10,245 bases of DNA from Gammaproteobacteria bacterium (GTDB lineage: Bacteria; Pseudomonadota; Gammaproteobacteria; Chromatiales; Chromatiaceae), in contig VMDJ01000162.1 of NCBI GenBank assembly GCA_008080925.1, positions 1-10,245 on the forward strand. The letters are read 5' to 3'. Position numbers and translations under genes: made by a program. Positions 1 to 5,672 of the stretch are shown one piece after another; position 1 is the first letter of the stretch, and the number at the start of each line of letters is the position of its first letter. Below the pieces are notes generated by a model, which was given only the letters and a program-made list of their open reading frames with translations, made no database searches and was not told the origin of the DNA.

Positions 1-1
1 A

Positions 2-301
2 TTCCGTGGCGCATTGGATGTGGGTGCTACCACAATCAATATTGAAATGAAGCGCGCTGCAGTAACCGCTCTGGCTGAGCTGACTCAACAAGAGGTCAGT
101 GCCGAGGTGAAAGCTGTCTATGGCGGTCAGGCATTCCAGTTTGGACCTGATTATCTTTTGCCGAAGCCATTTGATCGTCGCTTGCGTGAATGTATGCCGT
201 GGGCTGTAGCAAAGGCAGCGATGGAGTCTGGTGTGGCAACACATCCGCGGGATCTTGAGGAGTACGCTGAGTATCTCCATCAGAAGGCATTATCCGTATG
301 A
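2..301 (+). CDS. Malic enzyme, C-terminal fragment (5' end outside window)
   Basis: The last 99 codons of a malic enzyme, which oxidatively decarboxylates malate to pyruvate using NAD(P). The frame is open from base 2 (FRGALDVGATTIN...) and ends at the TGA at 299-301, so the gene starts upstream of the window. Family hallmarks are the RGALDVGATTIN segment, the FGPDYLLPKPFD segment and the closing AVAKAAMESGVATHP, all typical of the MaeB-type NAD-binding domain. In E. coli MaeB this domain is followed by a phosphotransacetylase-like domain of several hundred residues. Here the protein stops about 15 residues after the SGVATHP motif, so it is the short, single-domain type. Cofactor preference (NAD or NADP) cannot be read from this part. 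The stop overlaps the next start (ATGA, 4 nt), which suggests translational coupling. Confidence 0.9.
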   Translation, partial: FRGALDVGATTINIEMKRAAVTALAELTQQEVSAEVKAVYGGQAFQFGPDYLLPKPFDRRLRECMPWAVAKAAMESGVATHPRDLEEYAEYLHQKALSV

Positions 302-1002
302 CCATCGAGCCATTGTGGCTGGATATCTTTGCGTTTGTCTTTTTTGTACTGCTTTGGGCAGGCTACGCGAGCTTTGCAAAAAAGCGATCAGCCACTGATG
401 TGTGTTTAGCCAGCGTAATGCATTTATATCGCGTGCAGTGGGCAAAGGCGCTGATGTCGCGTGAAAACCGCATTGCAGATATTTCAGTCATCATGACCTT
501 TGAGCGCAATATGGCTTTTTTGGGGTCGAGTGCATTGATCATTATTGCCGGTTTACTCACTTTGCTGGGCAATACCAATCAAGCAGTGAATCTGTTTGCG
601 CATATCCCGTTTGCGATTGATCAAAACTTGGCTCAGTTGGAGCTGAAGATAGCGATTTTAATTGCCATGTTTGTCTACGCTTTCTTTAAGTTTTCCTGGG
701 CAATGCGCCAAACCAGTTTTGCCGCAGTGATTATTGCGGGTGCGCCTCAGGGACATCGGGAAGAGCTTTCGACTCAAGAGGAGAAAGATGCGGCGGAGCG
801 GATTGCTCGCGTTGTATCGATGGCGGGGCATCACTTCAATTTTGGTATTCGGACCTATTATTTTGCCTTGGCAGTGATTACTTGGTTTATCAATAGCTGG
901 GTCTTTATGGGCGCAACGGCTCTAGTGGTATGGGTTCTGTATCGTCGTGAATTCCGCTCGTCGGTTCTGCATACCCTGGCTGGAAATCATTCTAAAGCGT
1001 AG
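298..1002 (+). CDS. DUF599 family integral membrane protein
   Basis: A 234-residue hydrophobic protein. Its pattern looks like DUF599, a membrane family without an assigned function. Visible membrane segments lie at about residues 5-27, 72-92, 112-134 and 189-215. Between the first two is a basic region containing the R/W-rich stretch YRVQWAKALMSRENRIAD and the ERNMAFLGSSALI motif that characterises the family. The region around 143-180 is polar (HREELSTQEEKDAAERIARV) and probably soluble. The protein ends with a basic tail after YRREFRSS. The ATG overlaps the TGA of the malic enzyme gene, so the two are probably co-translated. No enzymatic motif is visible; family membership rests on recognised pattern only. 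Confidence 0.8.
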   Translation: MTIEPLWLDIFAFVFFVLLWAGYASFAKKRSATDVCLASVMHLYRVQWAKALMSRENRIADISVIMTFERNMAFLGSSALIIIAGLLTLLGNTNQAVNLFAHIPFAIDQNLAQLELKIAILIAMFVYAFFKFSWAMRQTSFAAVIIAGAPQGHREELSTQEEKDAAERIARVVSMAGHHFNFGIRTYYFALAVITWFINSWVFMGATALVVWVLYRREFRSSVLHTLAGNHSKA

Positions 1003-1014
1003 TTCAAGCGCGTT

Positions 1015-1023
1015 TGCTATAGT
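1015..1023 (+). promoter_or_regulatory. Extended -10 promoter of ssrA
   Basis: TGCTATAGT is an extended -10 element (TGn followed by TATAGT at 1018-1023), 12 nt upstream of the mature tmRNA 5' end. No good -35 hexamer is found 15-18 nt upstream, which fits an extended -10 promoter. Transcription would begin near 1030 and leave a short leader for RNase P to remove. Confidence 0.55.
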
Positions 1024-1035
1024 AGCTAGACCTTT

Positions 1036-1409
1036 GGGGGCGACACGGCATTCGACGTGGGTTGCGAAACCTGAGGTGCATGCCGAGGTGCAGTTACCTC
1101 GAAAACCACTGCAAACTTATAGTTGCAAACGACGACAACTACGCACTCGCTGCTTAATACCCAGTAGGGTGCCGTCTGACTGGAGCCGTGCTTGTGCGTC
1201 CAGCGTCCTTCGGGACACTCAGGCGTCATATCTCACAAGATCGTGATGACGGGCGTCCGGACCTGATTTGCTAAATCCTAACGGAATCGCTGAACCACGC
1301 GCCCTGTCAGTCGGGCAGTGCTCAGTTAAAGATAATTGACATGACTAAGCATGTAGAGCCGATGGCAGAGGGCTTGCGGACGCGGGTTCAACTCCCGCCG
1401 CCTCCACCA
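1036..1409 (+). ncRNA. ssrA: tmRNA (transfer-messenger RNA)
   Basis: Complete tmRNA of about 374 nt, the RNA that with SmpB rescues stalled ribosomes and tags the unfinished peptide for proteolysis. The ends are fixed by a 7-bp acceptor stem: GGGGGCG at 1036-1042 pairs with CGCCTCC at 1399-1405 (one G-U), followed by A and an encoded CCA at 1407-1409. The T arm GCGGGTTCAACTCCCGC and the 5' block TTCGACG...GCGAAACC...GGTGCATGCCGAGG match the gammaproteobacterial tmRNA consensus. The resume codon and tag frame lie at 1125-1157. The 374 nt are close to E. coli's 363. It is a one-piece, not a permuted, tmRNA. Short reading frames at 947-1246 and 1341-1538 are shadows of this RNA. Confidence 0.97.
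1125..1157 (+). other. ssrA: tmRNA proteolysis-tag reading frame (ANDDNYALAA)
   Basis: GCA resume codon at 1125, then codons for ANDDNYALAA and TAA at 1155-1157. It differs from the E. coli tag (ANDENYALAA) by one Asp for Glu, a form also found in Pseudomonas. The terminal LAA is the ClpXP/ClpAP recognition element, and the N-terminal AND..Y part is the SspB-binding region in E. coli. Confidence 0.96.
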
Positions 1410-1415
1410 AATATG

Positions 1416-1439
1416 ATCGGGCTGATGATTCAGCCCGAT
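1416..1439 (+). terminator. Hairpin just downstream of tmRNA, possible weak terminator or processing stem
   Basis: A perfect 10-bp inverted repeat (ATCGGGCTGA / TCAGCCCGAT) with a 4-nt loop (TGAT) begins 6 nt after the tmRNA CCA. It is followed by ATAACAATAACG, not a T tract, so termination would be inefficient. It may mainly define or protect the tmRNA 3' end. The downstream transporter gene starts only 22 nt later. Confidence 0.5.
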
Positions 1440-1450
1440 ATAACAATAAC

Positions 1451-1458
1451 GAGGGGGA
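1451..1458 (+). promoter_or_regulatory. Strong ribosome binding site of the NSS transporter gene
   Basis: GAGGGGGA lies 3-10 nt before the ATG at 1462. The purine-rich block fits an anti-16S pairing site and fixes the start choice. It sits 12 nt after the tmRNA hairpin. Confidence 0.6.
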
Positions 1459-1461
1459 GTC

Positions 1462-2811
1462 ATGTCGGTACACGCTCAATGGTCAACGCGTCTGGCGTTT
1501 ATGTTGGCAGCCATTGGTTCGGCTGTCGGTTTAGGTAACGTTTGGAAGTTTCCGTACATCACTGGTGAAAATGGTGGTGGCGCATTTGTTCTTGTTTATC
1601 TTCTGTGTATTGCGCTAATCGGCATCCCTGTGATGATTGCAGAGGTGATGCTCGGTCGCCGTGCGCAACGCAGTCCTATCTCAACCATGCAAGTCCTTGC
1701 TAAAGAGCAGGGTGCCTCTGGCTTTTGGCAGATTGTTGGTTGGAGCGGGGTATTCGCCGGCTTTTTAATTCTTTCTTTCTATAGCGTGATCGCAGGTTGG
1801 GCGATGGCATATGTCATTGAGTCGGCAAGTGGGACCTTTAATGCCATCAGTGGAGATGGCTCTGGTGATGTGTTTGGTGGTCTCATTGGTGATCCCCAAC
1901 GCCTGATGATCTGGCATACCCTGTTTATGATTATGACGGTCGCCGTGGTTGCACGTGGTATCCGTGCCGGTATTGAAAAGCTCGTGGTGATCTTGATGCC
2001 ACTACTGCTTGTCATGCTGTTGATCTTGGTCGCTTACGCATTTAACTCGGGTGAGTTTGGCCGTGGCCTGGCATATTTGTTCTCATTTGATTTCAGTAAG
2101 CTTTCAACTGATTCGATTATCGTTGCCATGGGGCATGCCTTCTTTACCTTAAGTTTGGGCATGGGTGCGATCATGGTCTATGGCTCTTATATGCAAAAGA
2201 ACACATCGATCGGTAGTTCCGTATTGATGATTGCTATTGCGGATACCGTTGTGGCTTTGCTTGCAGGCTTGGCGATCTTTCCCTTGGTGTTTGCAAATGG
2301 CTTGGAGCCAGGCGCAGGCCCGGGTTTGGTTTTTGTTACCTTGCCAACAGCCTTTGGCGCGATGCCGGGTGGACAGTTCTTCGGCACAGTCTTTTTTGTT
2401 CTGCTGGTGATCGCGGCGTGGTCGTCGGCGATTTCTCTGGTTGAGCCTGCCGTCGCATGGCTATCGGAGCGTGACATTATGTCGCGCGCTAAAGCGAGCT
2501 GGATGATTGGTTTGTTCAGTTGGATTTTGGGTATTGGTACCGTGCTGTCATTCAATCTTTGGTCGGGTGATGAATACAAGGTAATGGGTAAAACCTTCTT
2601 TGATCTCAAAGATTATCTGGCTTCGAATATCATGTTGCCTTTGGGTGGCTTGTTAATTGCCTTGTTTGTTGGCTGGGCAGCGAAAGCATCGATGTCGAAA
2701 GATGAGCTCAATCTATCCAGTGGCACCTTTAATTTGTTTTGGTTGGCAATTCGTTTCGTTGCGCCCTTAGGTGTCGCGATCATCTTCTTGAATGCGGTAG
2801 GTTTGCTCTAA
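1462..2811 (+). CDS. Neurotransmitter:sodium symporter (NSS/SNF) family transporter
   Basis: A 449-residue inner-membrane protein with about 11 hydrophobic segments and LeuT-fold hallmarks. It probably takes up an amino acid or similar amine together with sodium. The unwound TM1 signature is clear: AIGSAVGLGNVWKFPY at residues 17-32, with N26 at the position of the LeuT Na1-site asparagine, followed by the ENGGGAF motif at 36-42. The TM6-TM7 region has FFTLSLGMGAIMVYGSYM, closely resembling the LeuT equivalent. Length is normal for bacterial NSS proteins. Substrate cannot be predicted from sequence alone; the family includes Leu/Ala, Trp, Tyr and other transporters. The ATG follows a strong RBS. 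Only 52 nt separate it from the tmRNA end, so it may depend on read-through from ssrA. Its TAA is immediately followed by the ratA GTG. Confidence 0.93.
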   Translation: MSVHAQWSTRLAFMLAAIGSAVGLGNVWKFPYITGENGGGAFVLVYLLCIALIGIPVMIAEVMLGRRAQRSPISTMQVLAKEQGASGFWQIVGWSGVFAGFLILSFYSVIAGWAMAYVIESASGTFNAISGDGSGDVFGGLIGDPQRLMIWHTLFMIMTVAVVARGIRAGIEKLVVILMPLLLVMLLILVAYAFNSGEFGRGLAYLFSFDFSKLSTDSIIVAMGHAFFTLSLGMGAIMVYGSYMQKNTSIGSSVLMIAIADTVVALLAGLAIFPLVFANGLEPGAGPGLVFVTLPTAFGAMPGGQFFGTVFFVLLVIAAWSSAISLVEPAVAWLSERDIMSRAKASWMIGLFSWILGIGTVLSFNLWSGDEYKVMGKTFFDLKDYLASNIMLPLGGLLIALFVGWAAKASMSKDELNLSSGTFNLFWLAIRFVAPLGVAIIFLNAVGLL

Positions 2812-3246
2812 GTGGCACGTGTCGAGAAATCGGCTTTGGTTATGTTTAGTGACCAAAGAATGTTTGATTTGGTGAGTGATGTGGGAAGCTACAAAAACTT
2901 CCTGCCTTGGTGTGCTGATTCCGAAGTGATCTCTCAAGAAGGTAATGAGCTATGTGGGCGAATTGATGTTGAGCGATTAGGTATCCGTCAATCTTTTACC
3001 ACCTGTAATCATTGTGAGGCCCCCTCATGTATGACCCTAAGACTTAAAGATGGCCCTTTTTCTAAGTTGGATGGTGAATGGCGATTTGAGGCGTTGAATG
3101 ATTCGGCTTGCAAAGTGATTCTTGTGTTGGAGTTTGAGTTTGCCGGTAAGTTGATAAGTGCCGCATTTGGCAAAGTTTTTGAGCAGATTGCGAATACGAT
3201 GGTTGAGTCGTTTGTTGCTCGTGCAAAAGAGGTCTATACCGACTAA
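2812..3246 (+). CDS. ratA: RatA / Coq10-like START-domain protein
   Basis: A 144-residue SRPBCC (START-like) single-domain protein. In E. coli RatA was described as a toxin that blocks 70S ribosome association; related Coq10 proteins bind ubiquinone and assist respiration, so the physiological role is disputed. Family features: N-terminal ARVEKSALV, the VGSYKNFLPWC segment (residues 25-36), LKDGPFSKLDGEWRF (78-92) and the C-terminal FGKVFEQIA...FVARAKEVY. The GTG start is chosen because it begins right at the conserved N-terminus and directly follows the transporter stop (0 nt gap); a weak TAGG at 2798-2801 precedes it, so translation is probably coupled. The usual arrangement is ratA followed by rnfH, divergent from smpB. 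Here ratA runs convergently into smpB, with stops overlapping by 4 nt (3243-3246). Confidence 0.92.
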   Translation: MARVEKSALVMFSDQRMFDLVSDVGSYKNFLPWCADSEVISQEGNELCGRIDVERLGIRQSFTTCNHCEAPSCMTLRLKDGPFSKLDGEWRFEALNDSACKVILVLEFEFAGKLISAAFGKVFEQIANTMVESFVARAKEVYTD

Positions 3247-3725
3247 ACGCGGTTGTTCTTCATGATGCGCTCTTGATCGCGCTTCCAATCTTTCTCTTTC
3301 AGGTCGGCACGTTTGTCGTGCATCTTTTTACCTTTACCCAAGCCAACTTGTAACTTGGCCCGACCACGTTTCCAGTAAAGCGTCATAGGAACCAAGGTAA
3401 ATCCTTTGCGCTCGACAAAGCCAATTAGCTTATTGATTTCTTCACGATGCAGTAGCAGCTTGCGTGCACGCATTGGGGTCGGAGAAACATGGGTCGAAGC
3501 GCTGAGTAATGGCGTGATTAGGGCGCCGATCAGAAAAACCTCTTGGCCTTGCAGCATGACATAGGCATCGGTCAGGTTGACGCGTTTATCACGCAAGCTT
3601 TTGACTTCCCAGCCTTCGAGCGACACACCAGCCTCAATGGTTTCATTGATGGTGTAGTCATGCCGCGCTTTTTTATTTAGCGCGATCGTATTGTCGTTGC
3701 CCGAAGACTTCTTAGCTTTGCCCAT
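3243..3725 (-). CDS. smpB: SsrA-binding protein SmpB
   Basis: A 160-residue protein, the same size as E. coli SmpB. It binds the tRNA-like domain of tmRNA and delivers it to stalled ribosomes. Visible family features: IALNKKARHDYTI near the N-terminus, EAGVSLEGWEVKSLRDKRVNL in the beta-barrel core, ITPLLSASTHVSP, and the basic C-terminal tail KGKKMHDKRADLKEKDWKRDQERIMKNNRV that enters the mRNA channel. The ATG at 3725 is used; the preceding bases (TTAAAGCC) offer only a weak ribosome site. It shares its 77-nt upstream region with the divergent rnfH gene. ssrA is 1.8 kb away on the opposite strand, so protein and RNA partners are near each other but not in one operon. The TAG stop overlaps the ratA TAA. 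Confidence 0.97.
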   Translation of the reverse strand: MGKAKKSSGNDNTIALNKKARHDYTINETIEAGVSLEGWEVKSLRDKRVNLTDAYVMLQGQEVFLIGALITPLLSASTHVSPTPMRARKLLLHREEINKLIGFVERKGFTLVPMTLYWKRGRAKLQVGLGKGKKMHDKRADLKEKDWKRDQERIMKNNRV

Positions 3726-3802
3726 GGCTTTAATTTTATCGTAGTTCTCAGCAGCTCGGTTGATAAGGTGACGCTAAGAGGGCTTTCTGAGAAAATAAAG
3801 AC

Positions 3803-4132
3803 ATGTCTGAGACTATTTCGATTGAAGTTGCCTACGCAAACCCTGATGAGCAGTTAATTCTGGTTGTCGAGGTGCCTACAACTGCGACTATTGCTGAGGC
3901 GATCAAACTTAGCCATATCGATGAGCATTTTCCTGAGATCGATATAAATGCGCCTAAGGTTGGAATATTTGGCAAATTGACGAAACTCGATGCGACATTA
4001 AATCCGGGAGATCGGATTGAGATTTATCGTCCGTTGATTGCTGATCCAAAAGAAGCACGTAAGAAACGTGCGGCCGAAGGCAAGACAATGAAAAAGGGCG
4101 CTAAGGCCCTTAATGAAGAAACCGATAGTTAA
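3803..4132 (+). CDS. rnfH: RnfH family (UPF0125) ubiquitin-like protein
   Basis: A 109-residue protein with a beta-grasp, ubiquitin/ThiS-like fold; also called RatB or YfjF in E. coli. Characteristic stretches are ISIEVAYANPDEQ at the N-terminus, KVGIFGKLTKLD near residue 52 and the NPGDRIEIYRPLIADPKEARKKRA block at about 67-90. The last 15-20 residues are lysine-rich and probably disordered. The molecular role is unsettled: some genomes place it with the Rnf complex, most place it beside ratA. Here it is separated from ratA by the inverted smpB. The ribosome site is weak (AAAG, 2 nt before the ATG), and I see no convincing promoter in 3726-3802. Its TAA overlaps the bamE TAA within a shared TTAA (4129-4132). 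Confidence 0.93.
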   Translation: MSETISIEVAYANPDEQLILVVEVPTTATIAEAIKLSHIDEHFPEIDINAPKVGIFGKLTKLDATLNPGDRIEIYRPLIADPKEARKKRAAEGKTMKKGAKALNEETDS

Positions 4133-4641
4133 TCCATTATCCAACTTTTGGTTTTTTGCCACCAAGATGTCTCATCACCTTTAGATTCATAACCATCATA
4201 ATCGGGCACTGTGACAACCGACGCCTTAGGTTTGGTTTCCTGTTGGCTCTCAGGCTGTGGATGAAGATCGCCGGTTACGCGAACAAGCTTGTCACCTTCA
4301 AAATAGATCGATAGGTATTTGTATTCATCAGGGTTGCTGCCTACGCCCTCAGTGTAAGGGTAGTCCCAGCGATCATCATGAAAGACATCGCGCAGGGTGG
4401 GCGAACCAAGCACAAAGCGTACTTGTCGACGAGACATGCCAGGCTTAAGTCCATTCACTTGCTCCTGAGTCACGATATTCCCTTGAATAATGGTCGGGCG
4501 GTAGATTAAACCGGCTGAGTCCAATGCCTCAGGAATCACGTTTGCAGCTGAATCGACGCTATCGCCAATATCATCAAAGGTGCTGCAGCCTGCGGTGAGC
4601 AAAGATAAGGTAGCGCAAATGCTAATGAGAGACTTTCGCAT
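4129..4641 (-). CDS. bamE: Outer membrane protein assembly factor BamE (SmpA/OmlA lipoprotein)
   Basis: A 170-residue lipoprotein subunit of the Bam complex, which inserts beta-barrel proteins into the outer membrane. The signal peptide MRKSLISICATLSLLTAGC ends in a lipobox with Cys19 as lipidation site; Ser at +2 predicts outer-membrane sorting. The BamE core is seen as YRPTIIQGN (47-55), the GLKPGMSRRQVRFVLGSP motif (64-81), DRWDYPY (90-96) and the FEGDKLVRVTGDLHP strand (114-128). Two deviations from the compact E. coli protein (113 aa): a 27-residue acidic linker between Cys19 and YRP instead of about 7, and a 40-odd residue tail rich in Q, K and E ending WWQKTKSWIMD. Longer BamE/OmlA proteins occur in Pseudomonas. 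It is divergent from fur and convergent with rnfH. Confidence 0.94.
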   Translation of the reverse strand: MRKSLISICATLSLLTAGCSTFDDIGDSVDSAANVIPEALDSAGLIYRPTIIQGNIVTQEQVNGLKPGMSRRQVRFVLGSPTLRDVFHDDRWDYPYTEGVGSNPDEYKYLSIYFEGDKLVRVTGDLHPQPESQQETKPKASVVTVPDYDGYESKGDETSWWQKTKSWIMD

Positions 4642-4642
4642 A

Positions 4643-4657
4643 CAAGAATGATTCGCA
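4643..4657. promoter_or_regulatory. Fur-box-like operator between bamE and fur
   Basis: CAAGAAT-G-ATTCGCA matches the 7-1-7 Fur consensus (TGAGAAT-N-ATTCTCA type) at 12 of 14 fixed positions. It lies directly upstream of the bamE start on the minus strand and about 70-85 nt before the fur GTG, near a possible fur -10 (TAAACT, 4668-4673). It could serve autorepression of fur, control of bamE, or both. The call is by eye, without a scoring matrix. Confidence 0.45.
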
Positions 4658-4726
4658 TTAAATAAGGTAAACTATGGGCGAATGATAGCGAATTCGGCGG
4701 CCAAAATCAGCCGTAACGGAGCCTTT

Positions 4727-5152
4727 GTGCAAGATACTGACATTAAGAAAGCTGGCCTAAAAGTGACCTTGCCTCGAGTAAAGATCCTCGAGGTTTTTGA
4801 GTCCGAGCCTGACGCTCATATGACGGCTGAAGATGTGTACAAGCTCCTGATGGAGCGTGGCGAAGAAATCGGATTGGCGACGGTTTATCGTGTGCTTACC
4901 CAATTTGTCACTGCAGGTCTTTTAGTGCGACACCACTTTGAAGGCGGTCAGGCCGTTTTTGAGCTAGATAGTGGTTCTCACCACGACCATATTGTTTGTG
5001 AGCAGTGTGGTCATGTCGAAGAATTCATTGATGAAACCATTGAGAAGCATCAGCACCAGATTGCAGCATCTAAGGGCTTTGATATCAGTGACCACTCGTT
5101 AATTATTTATGGTCGCTGCAAACGCAAAAATTGTCCTAATTTAGATGCATAA
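4727..5152 (+). CDS. fur: Ferric uptake regulator Fur
   Basis: A Fe(II)-responsive transcriptional repressor of 141 residues from the chosen GTG. The N-terminal DNA-binding winged helix contains KKAGLKVTLPR (7-17) and EEIGLATVYRVLTQF (46-60), the recognition-helix block. The C-terminal dimerisation and metal-binding part has HHDH at 85-88, CEQC at 91-94, H123 and the second pair C131/C136. The frame is open back to an ATG at 4682, which would add 15 residues (MIANSAAKISRNGAF) absent from the family, lacks a spaced RBS and lies almost at the predicted transcription start. The GTG has AACGGAG ending 5 nt upstream and begins exactly where Fur proteins normally begin. The gene overlaps the following phosphatase gene by 8 nt (5145-5152), an unusual partner for fur. 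Confidence 0.95.
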   Translation: MQDTDIKKAGLKVTLPRVKILEVFESEPDAHMTAEDVYKLLMERGEEIGLATVYRVLTQFVTAGLLVRHHFEGGQAVFELDSGSHHDHIVCEQCGHVEEFIDETIEKHQHQIAASKGFDISDHSLIIYGRCKRKNCPNLDA

Positions 5153-5672
5153 AGCACTTTTTCTAGACCGAGATGGTTTGATTAATATCGACCATGCGTA
5201 TGTTTACCGCCAGGAAGATTTCGATTTCGTCGATGGGATCTTTGATGTCTGTCGAACTGCCCAAGATAAAGGCTACCAGCTGATTGTTGTGACGAATCAG
5301 TCAGGTATCGGTCGTGGCTATTACACTGAAGCTGACTTTCATTTGATATCCGACTGGATGGTTGAGCAATTTAAGCAGAATGGCGTTCTGATTAAAGATG
5401 TGTATTTCTGTCCTTATCATCCAACTTCAGCAGAAGGTGATTACAAAAAGGATATGCCTTGTCGTAAGCCGCATCCGGGTATGTTGTTAGATGCGGCAAA
5501 AGAGCATCAAATCGACCTTACGCAATCAATAATGTTTGGTGATAGCGTTAAAGATGTGGAAGCGGGTGATGCTGCCGGTGTGAAGTTAAGCGTTTTATAC
5601 GACCCGAATGGTAAGCATCAATCCATCACTAATCGCGTTTCAAAATTGGTGGATATTATTCCCATGCTTTAA
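5145..5672 (+). CDS. GmhB-like HAD-IIIA phosphatase (D,D-heptose 1,7-bisphosphate phosphatase family)
   Basis: A 175-residue haloacid-dehalogenase phosphatase closely patterned on GmhB, which removes the C7 phosphate of D-glycero-D-manno-heptose 1,7-bisphosphate in LPS heptose synthesis. Catalytic DxD is D8/D10 in LFLDRDGLIN; motif II is VVTNQSGIGRG (48-58); the basic residue is in CRKPHPGM (106-113); motif III is MFGDSVKDVEAG (130-141). In E. coli GmhB a zinc loop uses C92, H94, C107 and C109. The equivalent positions here are C89, Y91, M104 and C106, so two of four ligands are missing although loop length is unchanged. Substrate may therefore differ from the classical enzyme, and no gene symbol is assigned. 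The ATG lies inside the end of fur. Its TAA shares a TTAA with the recN stop. Confidence 0.88.
   Translation: MHKALFLDRDGLINIDHAYVYRQEDFDFVDGIFDVCRTAQDKGYQLIVVTNQSGIGRGYYTEADFHLISDWMVEQFKQNGVLIKDVYFCPYHPTSAEGDYKKDMPCRKPHPGMLLDAAKEHQIDLTQSIMFGDSVKDVEAGDAAGVKLSVLYDPNGKHQSITNRVSKLVDIIPML

Noticed and set aside
1390..1440. tmRNA 3' end as an integration site of a mobile element
   Set aside because: tmRNA 3' ends are common attachment sites, but no integrase, no repeat of the 3' end and no foreign-looking genes follow; the next genes are ordinary housekeeping genes.
947..1538. Reading frames on both strands (947-1246, 1026-1229, 1341-1538) as small proteins
   Set aside because: They lie over the tmRNA gene, its promoter and its 3' hairpin. 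Their codons are explained by RNA structure, and only the 10-residue tag frame is translated.
2187..2609. A 140-codon minus-strand frame inside the NSS transporter gene, and other long antisense frames
   Set aside because: They are antisense shadows of well-supported genes, with no recognisable domain and compositions rich in residues expected from reverse-strand translation.
3733..3765. Promoters for smpB (TAAAAT on the minus strand at 3733-3738) and rnfH (TTGATA at 3760-3765)
   Set aside because: The smpB -10 would put the transcript start at the start codon, and its -35 is missing. The rnfH -35 has no acceptable -10 at 16-18 nt. I cannot place either promoter.
4682..4726. N-terminal extension of Fur from ATG 4682
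   Set aside because: The added residues are not part of the family, the ATG lacks a spaced ribosome site, and the GTG at 4727 has a good one at the conserved N-terminus.
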